A DNA stretch of 64,000 bases from Meiothermus sp. (GTDB taxonomy: Bacteria; Deinococcota; Deinococci; Deinococcales; Thermaceae): positions 1,094,041 through 1,158,040 of the forward strand of contig NZ_BPIK01000001.1 in the NCBI RefSeq assembly GCF_026004075.1, given 5' to 3'. The notes beneath the pieces are model-generated. The model was not told the origin of the DNA. It saw nothing but the letters and a program-made list of their open reading frames with translations, and ran no database searches. Below are positions 35,610 to 45,830 of this stretch, piece by piece. Position numbers and translations under genes: made by a program. The stretch's first letter is position 1; every line of letters begins with the position of its first letter.

Positions 35610-35797
35610 ATACCTCAAGAGTGTAATGGCCAGAGCTGGTTTGAAAAGGGTTGGCTAACCTATGCACTATCTAAGAAACTATCCTGATAGCTGATACCGA
35701 AAACAACCAGCACACCGCAGAGAATAGGCTTTGGCAGACACTCAGTTCCTTCACCGGATGAAACCAAGAAGTGCTATGAGTTAGGATGTGAGGGGCT

Positions 35798-36277
35798 GTG
35801 AATACTTTTGCAGATTGGCTGTTTGTGGTGGTGTGGGTAGTGGCATTGCTGGCGACCTTTATTCCGGTGGTGCCAGCTGGGTTTGTTATTGTTGGGATGG
35901 CCCTGCTGCATGAACTGCTGGTAGGGTTTAGGGAAATCACCCTGGCGATCTGGATTATTCTAGGCGTACTGACTGTGCTTTCCTCGTTGGTGGACAACAT
36001 AGCGGGAGCCATAGGGGCCCGGCGTTACGGTGGTAGCCGCCAGGGCATCTGGGGTGCTTTTGTTGGGGGCCTTCTGGGCATATTTGTTCTGCCCCCGCTG
36101 GGTTTGTTTTTGATGCCGCTTGTGGGGGCCTATGTGGGGGAATTGATAGCGGGCCGCTCGATGCAAGGGGCCTTGCGGGGGGCATGGGGGGCTGTTGTGG
36201 GATTACTGGGCGGCATGGCAGGTAAGTTTTTAATCCACCTGCTCATGGGCATTGCGGTAATTCAGGCCATCTTTTAA
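35798..36277 (+). CDS. DUF456 membrane protein
   Basis: Predicted 159-residue protein with four to five membrane spans. The middle block DNIAGAIGARRYGGSRQGIWGAFVGGLLG and the Gly-rich repeats GAYVGELIAGRSMQGALRGAWGAVVGLLGG are typical of DUF456. The GTG start has GAGGGG upstream. Function unknown. Confidence 0.92.
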   Translation: MNTFADWLFVVVWVVALLATFIPVVPAGFVIVGMALLHELLVGFREITLAIWIILGVLTVLSSLVDNIAGAIGARRYGGSRQGIWGAFVGGLLGIFVLPPLGLFLMPLVGAYVGELIAGRSMQGALRGAWGAVVGLLGGMAGKFLIHLLMGIAVIQAIF

Positions 36278-36331
36278 CCACCTGCTATCTCAGGGTGCTG
36301 CGTTGCTTGTTGACAACGTAGGATAGGGTTT

Positions 36332-37602
<1,271 letters not shown>

Positions 37603-37604
37603 GT

Positions 37605-38303
37605 ATGGCCGTCTACCGACTGGATGAATGCATACCCCAGATTCACCCGACTGCTTTTATTGCCCCGAGTGCGCTGATTGTGGGGCAGGCCGAAATCGGT
37701 GAGAACGCCTCGGTCTGGTTTGGTGCGGTGGTGCGTTCGGATACCGAAAAGGTGGTGATAGGTGCAGGCAGCAACGTGCAGGACGGCGCAATTCTGCACG
37801 CCGACCCCGGCGACCCCTGCATTCTGGGCCAGAACGTGACGGTGGGCCACCGGGCGGTGGTGCACGGGGCTGTGGTGGAGGATGGGGCCCTGATTGGGAT
37901 TGGTGCAGTGGTGCTCAACCAAGCCTGGATAGGGAAGGGGGCCATGGTGGGGGCGGGGGCGGTGGTGCCGCCAGGTATGGAAATTCCGGCGGGTATGCTG
38001 GCCATTGGTATCCCGGCCAAAGTGCGTGGCCCGGTGGAGCCTACCCAGAACGCTGAGCGCTACGTGGAACTCTCGCGCCATTACCTCGCCCACCTCGCCC
38101 CCATTGCCCCAATAGGCCGGTACCAGATAACCCTGCGCGGACAGGATGCCCTAAATCCTTTTAGCGATTTACATTTGCAACTCAAGCGGGGTGAGCCCGA
38201 AGCCCTTTCGGCGCTCAAGGCCATTGCAGAGGGGCGTGTGGGGGACGCCCGGCCCGAGATGCTGAACGAACTGGTGCGCGAGGGGCTGATTCGGCCTATT
38301 TGA
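37605..38303 (+). CDS. Gamma-carbonic-anhydrase-like left-handed beta-helix protein
   Basis: Predicted 232-residue hexapeptide-repeat protein. Residues 12-150 form the beta helix (ASVWFGAVVRSD, VQDGAILHADPGDPCILG, VTVGHRAVVHGAVVEDGALIGIGAVVL); the metal-ligand histidines are H85 or so in ILHADP, then VGHRAVVHG. A C-terminal helical tail of about 80 residues follows. Family members include carbonic anhydrases and acyltransferase-like proteins such as PaaY, so activity is uncertain. AAGGAG precedes the ATG. Confidence 0.85.
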   Translation: MAVYRLDECIPQIHPTAFIAPSALIVGQAEIGENASVWFGAVVRSDTEKVVIGAGSNVQDGAILHADPGDPCILGQNVTVGHRAVVHGAVVEDGALIGIGAVVLNQAWIGKGAMVGAGAVVPPGMEIPAGMLAIGIPAKVRGPVEPTQNAERYVELSRHYLAHLAPIAPIGRYQITLRGQDALNPFSDLHLQLKRGEPEALSALKAIAEGRVGDARPEMLNELVREGLIRPI

Positions 38304-38366
38304 ACCTGGCCTGTGTGCAAAGCGGGCTACCTCGAGCCCGGCCTTGCCGTAGAGTAGGCCCTTAAG

Positions 38367-38708
38367 ATGGGTGCGCGTAACCGCTGGGTGAACCAATCCT
38401 GTGTAGTGGGCTTGGGGCTGGCGGCATTGCTGGTTGCGCTGCTGTTTGGGCTGCGTGGCGTGGTGATGATTCACCCCGAACCCTTGCAGGTGCAGGCGCA
38501 CGGGGCAGCGCACCCGCACGTTCCCGACCATCCCGACCACCAAGCACACTGTCCGCTGTGCTTTTTGCAGATGCCGCTTCCCGACCTGGCGCCCCAACTG
38601 CAAGGGGCGTGGGCGAGCTCTTTTGTAGGGCCGCTCTGGCTTGCCGATCAGCGGGCCAGCGACGAGTTCTTCAAGGCTTTTGGGGCTCGAGGGCCCCCAG
38701 CAGGCTAG
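38367..38708 (+). CDS. DUF2946-like protein
   Basis: Predicted 113-residue protein with one membrane span (VVGLGLAALLVALLFGL) followed by a His-rich stretch (HGAAHPHVPDHPDHQAH) and HCPLCF, the hallmark of DUF2946. Members often sit with copper transport genes, and this one is directly upstream of copC and copD. The His and Cys cluster could bind a metal outside the membrane. The start has no strong ribosome site. Confidence 0.75.
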   Translation: MGARNRWVNQSCVVGLGLAALLVALLFGLRGVVMIHPEPLQVQAHGAAHPHVPDHPDHQAHCPLCFLQMPLPDLAPQLQGAWASSFVGPLWLADQRASDEFFKAFGARGPPAG

Positions 38709-38791
38709 GGTGTAATCCAGACCTCAACCTTTGAGCTGTGCCGACTAGGCGCTTGCCTGCCACTGGCGCGGAGTTCCTCTAAGGAGCGAAT

Positions 38792-39229
38792 GTGAATAGA
38801 ATTTTTCTCCTTTTCTTGTTGCTGTCGGGTATGGTGCTGGCCCATGCCGAGTACAAAAGCTCCACTCCGGCGGCCAACGCTACCATCAAAACCATGCCCA
38901 AAACCGTGGTGGTCAACTTTAGCATAGCGGTGGAGACACGCCTTTCGACTTTCAAGGTGTATCCCCTCGAGGCCCCCCCGGAAGCCTGGGGCAGTCCAGC
39001 CCGCCTGCGCCGGCTGGCGGGGCCCCTGGTGCGTCAGGTTTTGCCGCTCAAAAACGATGCTGCCCGGCGGGCAGATACCGGGATCACCACCACCGCCCGC
39101 ACCAGCAAGACCGTAACCCTGGCGCTCAAGCCTGGCCTGCAGCCGGGGGTCTATGTGGTGATGTGGAAAAACCTGGGGGTGGACGGCCACCCCGAGACCG
39201 ACTTCTTTGTATTTGTGTACAAGCCATGA
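38792..39229 (+). CDS. copC: CopC-domain periplasmic copper-binding protein
   Basis: Predicted 145-residue secreted protein. The signal peptide ends at about residue 17 (VLA), leaving His as the mature N terminus (HAEYKSSTPAAN), as in copper-binding CopC proteins. VVVNFSIAVE and the C-terminal VDGHPETDFFVFVY (second copper histidine) complete the immunoglobulin-like fold. The GTG start has AAGGAGC upstream. It likely hands copper to the next gene product. Confidence 0.93.
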   Translation: MNRIFLLFLLLSGMVLAHAEYKSSTPAANATIKTMPKTVVVNFSIAVETRLSTFKVYPLEAPPEAWGSPARLRRLAGPLVRQVLPLKNDAARRADTGITTTARTSKTVTLALKPGLQPGVYVVMWKNLGVDGHPETDFFVFVYKP

Positions 39230-39323
39230 AGGCGCTGGGTGGCGTAAGCTATCTGCGGCCTGATTTGAGGGGTTATACCCATCTGCGGCGTTTAGTCTGG
39301 CAAACCTGTACCCGGTAGCAACC

Positions 39324-40475
39324 ATGCCCCACGAACACGACAGCACCCAGTCTGTCCTGCGAGCCCTTCTGTATGTGGGGGTGTTCATGCTCTTGGGGGG
39401 TGGGGTCTTTGCTCGCTACATTGGGCTCGAGGTGGCTAGAGCCCAGCGCTGGCGGCTGTGGTACCTGGTTTCGGGCGGCTTTTTGCTGGCCCTGGGCGCC
39501 ACCCTCTATGGCGTGTACCACCTCACCTGGATGCTGGGCGATACCTCGCTGCTGCTCAGCTACCTGCTCGAGACCTCCCAAGGCCACTGGTTGTTGCTGC
39601 GGATGGGTTTGTTGCTGGGTTTGTTGCTTCTGTCCCTGGGCTGGTTCCGTCTGGATCGCTGGCTCTATCCCCCGCTGGCGCTGGGGCTTCTTTTTACCCT
39701 CACCCTCACCTCGCATGCTGCCGGGGGCGGGCTTGTGCAGATGTTGGCCGGGCTTTTGCACCTGGCATCTGGGGCGGTTTGGGGTGGGAGCGTGCTGGCG
39801 CTGGCTGTGGCCTGGCCGGGCAGCCGCTACGATGCCATTCTGCGGGCCATCCAGCGCCTTTCGGCCCTGGGCCTGGGCGCGGTGGTGCTCCTGTCACTGA
39901 TGGGTTTGTACCTGTCCTGGGTTCGCCTGGGCGAGGTAGCCAACCTGTGGAGCACCGCCTACGGCCAGCGCCTGCTCCTCAAGCTGGGGCTGGTGGGGCT
40001 GGTGGTGGGGCTGGCGGCGGTGAACCGGCTGTGGCTTCTGCCTCGCTTGCAGGAGAAGCGGGCTAAGGGCCTGCAGACGGTGAGCCTCGAGGCCGCCTTG
40101 CTGCTGGGGGTGATTCTGGCGAGTGGTTTTCTGGCTACCACCGAACCACCCCCCCCGGCCAGCCAGGCCGCACCCCGCCTCATCAACATCGCCGAGGTCC
40201 AGGGGAGCCGGCGCTACGTCGGCCAGTTGTTTAGCCAGGGCGGCCTGATTCACCTCTACCTGGACCTGCGCGATGCGGAAGGCAGCCTCCTGGAGGGTGG
40301 CCCCAGCCTGCGGCTTCAGGCCCAGCAGGGGACGCAAATTTTGCAGGAGGCGCGGGGGCCTTTTTACAGGTCGCAGTATCACCTGGCCTTCATCGCCGAA
40401 GCGCCCGGCGAATGGGTGGTGCGCCTCGAGCTGCCTGAAAAGACCCTCGAGTACATCCTGAGCGTGGCCCCATGA
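39324..40475 (+). CDS. copD: CopD-family copper transport membrane protein
   Basis: Predicted 383-residue inner-membrane protein with about eight spans, including LRALLYVGVFMLLGGGVFARY, VSGGFLLALGATLYGVYHL and LHLASGAVWGGSVLAL (the conserved His and Trp region). The last 100 residues form an extracytoplasmic beta-rich domain (INIAEVQGSRRYVGQLFSQGGLIHLYLDL) that is not always present in CopD. With CopC it probably moves copper across the membrane. Confidence 0.9.
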   Translation: MPHEHDSTQSVLRALLYVGVFMLLGGGVFARYIGLEVARAQRWRLWYLVSGGFLLALGATLYGVYHLTWMLGDTSLLLSYLLETSQGHWLLLRMGLLLGLLLLSLGWFRLDRWLYPPLALGLLFTLTLTSHAAGGGLVQMLAGLLHLASGAVWGGSVLALAVAWPGSRYDAILRAIQRLSALGLGAVVLLSLMGLYLSWVRLGEVANLWSTAYGQRLLLKLGLVGLVVGLAAVNRLWLLPRLQEKRAKGLQTVSLEAALLLGVILASGFLATTEPPPPASQAAPRLINIAEVQGSRRYVGQLFSQGGLIHLYLDLRDAEGSLLEGGPSLRLQAQQGTQILQEARGPFYRSQYHLAFIAEAPGEWVVRLELPEKTLEYILSVAP

Positions 40476-40532
40476 GTGCCGGTTCACACGAAAGTTGCAG
40501 GGGTTCTGCTAACCTTCAAAGAAGGAGTAGTT

Positions 40533-41276
40533 ATGAGAAAAAGCTGGCTGGTGTTTTTGTTGAGCATTAGCGCCTATGTGCTCGCTGCACCTGTCGAACT
40601 GAAAGTGAACCTGCGGGTGGGCAATCAACCTTTGCAGTGGGGGCAGACCTACCAGACCCCCCAGGGCCAGCGCTACCAGATAGACCTGCTCAAGTTTTAC
40701 ATCTCCGAGGTGGCCCTGGTGCGCCCGGATGGCCGCGAGGTGCGCGTAGATGGCCTGGCCCTGGCCGAGTTCAAACGGGATGGCCCCACCCAGGGGGTGA
40801 GCGTCATGAAACTGGACGTGCCGGCAGGGCAGTACCGGGGCCTGCGCTTCAATGTGGGCGTGCCGCGCGAGCTCAACCACCTCGACGCGGGCACCCAGCA
40901 GCTACCCCTGGGGGTGAACTCCGGCATGTACTGGGCCTGGAACCCCGGCTACATCTTCTACAGGCTCGAGGGCACCGCCGCACTCCCCGAAGGCAACCAA
41001 AAATGGGTGATCCACATGGGCACCGACGCCTTTCGTATCCCGGTGCGCCTGCACGACCTCCAGACCCGGCGGGTGCAGATCAACATCCCGCCCGGTGGGG
41101 GGGGTATCGCGCTCAACCTGGATGTGGCCCGGGCTTTTGAGCCGGGGCCGGGCGGGGTTTTTGTGGACTGGCGCAAGCAGTCCCTGCGCCAACTGCACGG
41201 CCTGAGCCCCGAGACCAGCCTGCTGATGTCGGTGGTGTACTTCAACATGCAGTCGGCCTTCTCGCTGGCCCAGTAG
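40533..41276 (+). CDS. MbnP-like copper-cluster protein
   Basis: Predicted 247-residue secreted protein (signal MRKSWLVFLLSISAYVLA). It has the MbnP-family features QIDLLKFYISEVALV near residue 50 and GVNSGMYWAWNPGYIFYRLEG near residue 130. In methanotrophs MbnP is modified by the dihaem partner MbnH, which turns a tryptophan into kynurenine to make a copper site. The partner gene follows 16 bases downstream. ATG 40533 is supported by AAGAAGGAG. Several Trp residues (in MYWAWNP and NQKWVIH) are candidates. Confidence 0.85.
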   Translation: MRKSWLVFLLSISAYVLAAPVELKVNLRVGNQPLQWGQTYQTPQGQRYQIDLLKFYISEVALVRPDGREVRVDGLALAEFKRDGPTQGVSVMKLDVPAGQYRGLRFNVGVPRELNHLDAGTQQLPLGVNSGMYWAWNPGYIFYRLEGTAALPEGNQKWVIHMGTDAFRIPVRLHDLQTRRVQINIPPGGGGIALNLDVARAFEPGPGGVFVDWRKQSLRQLHGLSPETSLLMSVVYFNMQSAFSLAQ

Positions 41277-41292
41277 CCTCGAGGTGATGTGT

Positions 41293-42363
41293 ATGCGACG
41301 GCGGCCAATGGTCTGGGTGGGGCTCCTGCTGGGGGTGGGCTTTGTGGGCTGGTACTTCTGGCCCCGCTCCGCCCCCCCGCCCCCCGTGGCCGAGCCGCCA
41401 CCCTCCCCGTCCAGCCCCCGTATTCTTTTTGCCGAGCGGAGCGTGCCCATCCCCGAGGACAACCCGCAGACCCCGGCTAAGGTGGCCCTCGGGCGTAAGC
41501 TGTTCTACGACACCCGGCTTTCCAAGGACAACACCATCGCCTGTGCGAGCTGTCACAGGCCCGAGTTTGCCTTTAGCGATGGGGGCAAGCCGGTGAGCAC
41601 CGGCATCTTTGGCCGCAAAGGCAGCCGCAACGCCCCCACCCTGACCAACGTGGGCTTCCGCCGCCACCTGTTCTGGGAAGGGCGTTCCCCCCGGCTCGAG
41701 CTCCAGGCGGTAGGCCCCCTCACCGCCCACGACGAGATGGGCCTCGAGCCTGAGGAACTCGCCCAGCGGCTCCAGGCCATCCCCGAGTACGTCCAGGCCT
41801 TTCAGGAGGTCTTTGGCGAGCCCCCCAGCCTGAGGGCCGTCACCTATGCCATTGCAGCTTTCGAGCGCACCCTGGTTTCCTACAATAGCCCCTTCGACCG
41901 CTACCAGGCTGGCGACGACCAGGCCCTGAGCCCGGCGGCCCTGCGCGGGATGGAACTCTTCTTTAGCGAAAAGGGGGACTGCTTCCACTGCCACGTGGGC
42001 CCCGACTTCACCGACGACGAGCCCCGCAACACCGCCCTTTACACGGTCTACAAGGATATCGGGCTGGCCCGCGCCACCGGCAAGGACGAGGACGTGGGCA
42101 AGTTCAAAACCCCCACCCTGCGCAACGTTGCGCTTACCGCCCCCTATATGCACGACGGCTCCATCCGAACCCTGCGGGAGGTTGTCCAGCACTACAACCG
42201 CGGTGGTGAACCCAACCTCAATGCCGACGCCCTTATCCGGCCCCTGGGCCTCACCGACCAGGAAGTGGACGACCTGGTGGCCTTCCTGGAGGCGCTTACC
42301 GACACGAGCTTTACCACCAACCCGGCCCTGCTGCCCCCTGGTGGGCAAGGGGGTGCGCCATGA
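41293..42363 (+). CDS. MbnH-like dihaem cytochrome c peroxidase family protein
   Basis: Predicted 356-residue protein. The N-terminal hydrophobic segment MVWVGLLLGVGFVGWYFW anchors or exports it. Haem motifs are CASCH (residues 84-88) and CFHCH (230-234). The surroundings, GRKGSRNAPTLTNVGF and KFKTPTLRNVALTAPYMHDGSI, match the MauG/MbnH group, whose high-valent irons oxidise Trp residues of a partner. Start 41293 has GAGGTG upstream; 41287 is also possible. It overlaps the following gene (ATGA). Coupling with the MbnP-like gene is the strongest clue to its job. Confidence 0.9.
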   Translation: MRRRPMVWVGLLLGVGFVGWYFWPRSAPPPPVAEPPPSPSSPRILFAERSVPIPEDNPQTPAKVALGRKLFYDTRLSKDNTIACASCHRPEFAFSDGGKPVSTGIFGRKGSRNAPTLTNVGFRRHLFWEGRSPRLELQAVGPLTAHDEMGLEPEELAQRLQAIPEYVQAFQEVFGEPPSLRAVTYAIAAFERTLVSYNSPFDRYQAGDDQALSPAALRGMELFFSEKGDCFHCHVGPDFTDDEPRNTALYTVYKDIGLARATGKDEDVGKFKTPTLRNVALTAPYMHDGSIRTLREVVQHYNRGGEPNLNADALIRPLGLTDQEVDDLVAFLEALTDTSFTTNPALLPPGGQGGAP

Positions 42364-42794
42364 GGTACGCCCGGATTGGATGGCTTGTTCTGCTGCTGGG
42401 CCTGGGATGGGCCTGGGGGCATCCTTTTGAGGGGAGTGGGGGTTATGTGCAGGGCCAGGTGGACTTTGAACCCAACGATGCCCCGCCCATCGCCGGCAAG
42501 GCCACGGTGGCCTGGATTGAGTACATCCAGGTGGGCGGCCTGCCCATCAACCCGCAGGACTGCTTCTGCACGCTGCTCTTTTACCAGGGCCGGGTGAGCG
42601 CCACCGCCCAGCCCGATGCCCAGGTGCGCTTGCAGCCCAACCCGCGCACGGGGCGCGTGGAAGGGGTGGTGACCTTCCCTAAACCCGGCCCCTACTTTCT
42701 GGTGCTCATGGGGCGGCCCCTGCCCGGTAAGCGGGTTCCGCCTTTCATCATGTATAGCATTATCCAGGTCTTGCCGCGCCCGGCGGGGCGGTAG
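42360..42794 (+). CDS. Unknown secreted protein with predicted N-terminal histidine
   Basis: Predicted 144-residue protein with signal peptide WLVLLLGLGWAWG, likely cut before His (HPFEGSGGYVQG). The mature part looks beta-rich (KATVAWIEYIQVGGLPI, CFCTLLFYQGRV, GPYFLVLMGRPLPGKRVPP) with a CFC pair. A mature N-terminal His is a copper ligand in CopC and in LPMO-like proteins, and this gene overlaps the MbnH-like gene, so copper binding is plausible. I do not recognise the family. Confidence 0.7.
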   Translation: MRYARIGWLVLLLGLGWAWGHPFEGSGGYVQGQVDFEPNDAPPIAGKATVAWIEYIQVGGLPINPQDCFCTLLFYQGRVSATAQPDAQVRLQPNPRTGRVEGVVTFPKPGPYFLVLMGRPLPGKRVPPFIMYSIIQVLPRPAGR

Positions 42795-42907
42795 GGTGGG
42801 CCTCGGCTACTCCGCAACGGGCCGATCCAACTGTAGACCTTCCTTCAGTCTGGACGCGGAATTTGCGGCGTAATGGTAACGACGCTAGTAACGCACGGGA
42901 GGACACG

Positions 42908-44389
42908 GTGAGAAGACTGGTCTGGTTGCTCTTGCTGGTGCTGCTGCTGCCAGGGGCTTTGGCCCAGCAGCTCCGTGAGCAGATCCGCAAATACACCCTC
43001 GAGAACGGCCTGCGCGTGCTGATGGTGCCCGACAAGACCGCCCCGGTGATCCACTTCAACCTGATGTTCGACGTGGGCGGGGTGGACGAGGCCCCCGGCC
43101 TGGGGGGGATCGCCCACATGGTCGAGCACATGGCCTTCAAGGGTACGCCCAGCATTGGGAGCCTGGACTGGCCCAGGGAAAAAGCGGCCCTCGAGGCTAT
43201 TGACAAAGCCCGTGCCGAGCTGGATCGGGCCATTGCCAACCGGGCTTCGCAGGGGGAGATAGAGCGCCTGACCGCCGCGTTCAACCAGGCCCGCGAGGAA
43301 GCCAAAAAACTGGCCCTGCCCAACGCCATTGACCAGCTCTTCACCAACAACGGCGAGCAGGGCCTGAACGCCTCCACCGGCTACGACCGCACCGACTACC
43401 GGGTCTCGCTGCCCTCTAATCGCCTCGAGCTCTACCTGCGGGTCTATGCCGATGTGCTGCTCAACGCGGTCTTCCGCAGCTTCTACGAGGAGGTCGACGT
43501 GGTGCTGGAGGAGCGCCGCCAGCGCAGCGAGAACGACCCCAACGGGGCCTTGAGCGAGGCCTTCCTGCGAGCGGCCTTCCAGGTGCACCCCTATGGCCGC
43601 CCCCTGATTGGCAGCCGCGAGGAGATTCAGGGCTACCGGGTGGACAAGGCCATGGAGTTCTGGAAGACCCACTACCACCCCAACCGGGCGGTGCTGGTGC
43701 TGGTGGGGGATGTGGAGCCGGAGCGCGACATCCAGTTGGTGCGCCGCTACATGGGGGCTGTGCCCAGAGGCCCTGAGCGGCCCAACCTGAACATCCCCGC
43801 CGAGCCGCCCCAGACCGCCGAACGCCGCACCAGCATCGAGTACAACGCCCAGCCCAGCCTGCTCATCGGCTTCCACAAGCCCACCTATCCCAACCGCGAG
43901 GCCTACGTGATGGACGTGATCGACTCCATCCTCACCGAAGGCCGCACCAGCCGGCTCTTCCGCCGCCTGGTCATCCAGGAGCAGGCGGCCCTGAACGTGA
44001 GCTCGAGCTCGGCCTCGCCAGGTTTCCGCTACCCCAACCTGTTTACCATCTCGGCCCAGCCCCGCGCCCCCCGCACCACCCAGGATCTGGAGCGCCTGAT
44101 TTACGAGGAGCTCGAGCGGCTTAAGAACGAGCCGGTGAGCCCCCAGGAGCTGCAAAAAGTGCGCAACCAGACCCGCGCGGCCTACCTGCGGGTGCTGCAA
44201 GGTGGGCCGGGGCTGGCCCAGGCCCTGGCCTTCTACGAGCTGTTCTTTGGCGGCTACCAGCGCATCTTCGAGGAGGAGGCCATCTACAACACCATCACCG
44301 CCGAGGAAATCCAGCAGGCCGCCCGCAAATACTTCACCCCACAAAACCGCACCGTGGCCACCCTCATTAGCCGGGGAGGTAGCCGATGA
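42908..44389 (+). CDS. M16-family zinc peptidase, catalytic subunit
   Basis: Predicted 493-residue secreted peptidase. A signal peptide (about 1-20, LLLLVLLLPGALAQ) precedes the inverted zinc motif H70-x2-E73-H74 (AHMVEHMAFKGT) and a downstream glutamate in EEVDVVLEERRQ. A helical insertion of about 80 residues (83-160) separates them. The GTG start has GGGAGGA upstream. It overlaps a second M16-like gene that lacks the zinc motif, as in two-chain bacterial M16 enzymes. Confidence 0.92.
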   Translation: MRRLVWLLLLVLLLPGALAQQLREQIRKYTLENGLRVLMVPDKTAPVIHFNLMFDVGGVDEAPGLGGIAHMVEHMAFKGTPSIGSLDWPREKAALEAIDKARAELDRAIANRASQGEIERLTAAFNQAREEAKKLALPNAIDQLFTNNGEQGLNASTGYDRTDYRVSLPSNRLELYLRVYADVLLNAVFRSFYEEVDVVLEERRQRSENDPNGALSEAFLRAAFQVHPYGRPLIGSREEIQGYRVDKAMEFWKTHYHPNRAVLVLVGDVEPERDIQLVRRYMGAVPRGPERPNLNIPAEPPQTAERRTSIEYNAQPSLLIGFHKPTYPNREAYVMDVIDSILTEGRTSRLFRRLVIQEQAALNVSSSSASPGFRYPNLFTISAQPRAPRTTQDLERLIYEELERLKNEPVSPQELQKVRNQTRAAYLRVLQGGPGLAQALAFYELFFGGYQRIFEEEAIYNTITAEEIQQAARKYFTPQNRTVATLISRGGSR

Positions 44390-45786
44390 AAGCGATATGG
44401 AGTTTGTTGCTGGCGCTTCTGACGCTGGGCCTGGCCCAGGGCGTACCGGCCGACTGGCCCGACCCCTTCAAGATGCAGTTCCAGCGCTTGCAGCCGACCG
44501 CCATCCAGCCCACCCGCGTCCAGCTTTCCAACGGTCTGACGGTCTTACTGATTGAAGACCGCAGCCTGCCCTTCGTAAACGGGCGCATCTACCTGCGAGC
44601 CGGCTCGATTTACGAACCCGACGACAAAGTGGGCCTGAGCGGGATTTTCTCCGCGGTGATGCGCACCGGCGGGGCCGGTGAGCGCACCCCCGACCAGGTG
44701 GACGAAACCCTGGAGACCCTGGCCGCTTCGGTGAGCGTGAGCACCGACAACCTTTTTACCTCGGTGGCCTTCAACACCCTGACCGAGAACCTCGATCAGG
44801 TCTTGCAGATCTGGGCCGATGTGCTGCTGCGTCCGCGCTTCGCCCAGGATCGGGTTGACCTCGAGAAGGGCCGGGCTTTGGAGGCCATCCGCCGCCGCAA
44901 CGACCAGCCCACCCAGATTGCCGTGCGCGAGTTTTTGCGCCGCATCAACGAGGGCCACCCCGCGGGACGCATCAGCAGCGCGGCCTCGATCCAGTCCATC
45001 ACCCGTGACGACCTGCTGGCCTTCCACCAGCGCTACTTCAAGCCCAACGGGGCGGTGCTGGCCATTACCGGCGACTTCAACACCCAGGAGATGGTAGCCA
45101 GGCTCGAGCGCACCCTGCAGGGCTGGGCGCGGGGCGAGGTCAACCTGCCCACCTTTGCGCCGCCCAGCCCCAAGCCCAGCATTTACTTTTTGCAGAAGGA
45201 GACCAATCAGAGCGTCATCTACATGGGCAACCCCACGGTGACGGCCTTTGCCCCTGGCTATAGCGAGCTGGATCTGGCCAGCCGGGTGCTGGGGGATGGC
45301 TTTAACAGCCGGCTCTTCCTGGAAGTCCGCACCAAGCGCGGCCTGGCCTACGCCACCGGTGGGGCCCAGACCCAGGGCTTCGGCTGGCCGGGCTTCTTCT
45401 ATGGGGCCTCTATTTCCCGCGTCGAGAAGACCGCCGAGGTCATCGAGCTGATGCTGGCCCAGTTCCGCGACCTACGCGAGCGCCCGGTGAGCCAGGAGGA
45501 GCTCGAGCTCTTCCGCAACAACATCCTCAACGCCGAGGTCTTCCGCTTTACCTCCAAGCAGGCGGTGGCCGAGCGCATCGCCCGCACGCAACTGCTGGGC
45601 CTGCCCGACGACTACTACGAGCAGTACGTGCGCCAGATTCAGGCCGCCACCCCGGCCGATTTGCAGCGGGTGATGCAGCAGTACGTGCGCCCGGAGCAGT
45701 TTGTGATTGTGGTGGTGGGCGACCGGCGCCAGTTCGACAAACCGCTCTCGAGCCTGGGCAACGTAATTGAGGTGCCGCTGGAATAG
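44386..45786 (+). CDS. M16-family partner subunit, non-catalytic
   Basis: Predicted 466-residue secreted protein (signal to LAQG). It has the M16 fold signatures LSNGLTVLLIEDRSLP and NSRLFLEVRTKRGLAYATGG (with the conserved Arg and Tyr), but where the zinc motif should be it reads GIFSAVMRTGG, so it cannot bind zinc. It probably completes the peptidase chamber with the upstream product. Translation is coupled by ATGA. Confidence 0.9.
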   Translation: MKAIWSLLLALLTLGLAQGVPADWPDPFKMQFQRLQPTAIQPTRVQLSNGLTVLLIEDRSLPFVNGRIYLRAGSIYEPDDKVGLSGIFSAVMRTGGAGERTPDQVDETLETLAASVSVSTDNLFTSVAFNTLTENLDQVLQIWADVLLRPRFAQDRVDLEKGRALEAIRRRNDQPTQIAVREFLRRINEGHPAGRISSAASIQSITRDDLLAFHQRYFKPNGAVLAITGDFNTQEMVARLERTLQGWARGEVNLPTFAPPSPKPSIYFLQKETNQSVIYMGNPTVTAFAPGYSELDLASRVLGDGFNSRLFLEVRTKRGLAYATGGAQTQGFGWPGFFYGASISRVEKTAEVIELMLAQFRDLRERPVSQEELELFRNNILNAEVFRFTSKQAVAERIARTQLLGLPDDYYEQYVRQIQAATPADLQRVMQQYVRPEQFVIVVVGDRRQFDKPLSSLGNVIEVPLE

Positions 45787-45807
45787 CCGCCCCTATCCAA
45801 AGACCTA

Positions 45808-45830
45808 TTGATAGCGTATTATCAGTAGAT
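45808..45830 (+). promoter_or_regulatory. Promoter and palindrome before the metal ABC transporter
   Basis: TTGATA (45808-45813) and TATCAG (45820-45825) are inverted 6-mers with one mismatch. The palindrome overlaps TATTAT (45817-45822), a -10 box ending eight bases before the ATG. A metal-responsive repressor at this site would block the transporter genes; the regulator is not known. Confidence 0.4.

Noticed and set aside
42845-44344. 499-codon minus-strand frame opposite the M16 peptidase
   Set aside because: Antisense shadow; the plus strand encodes signal peptide and zinc motif in order.
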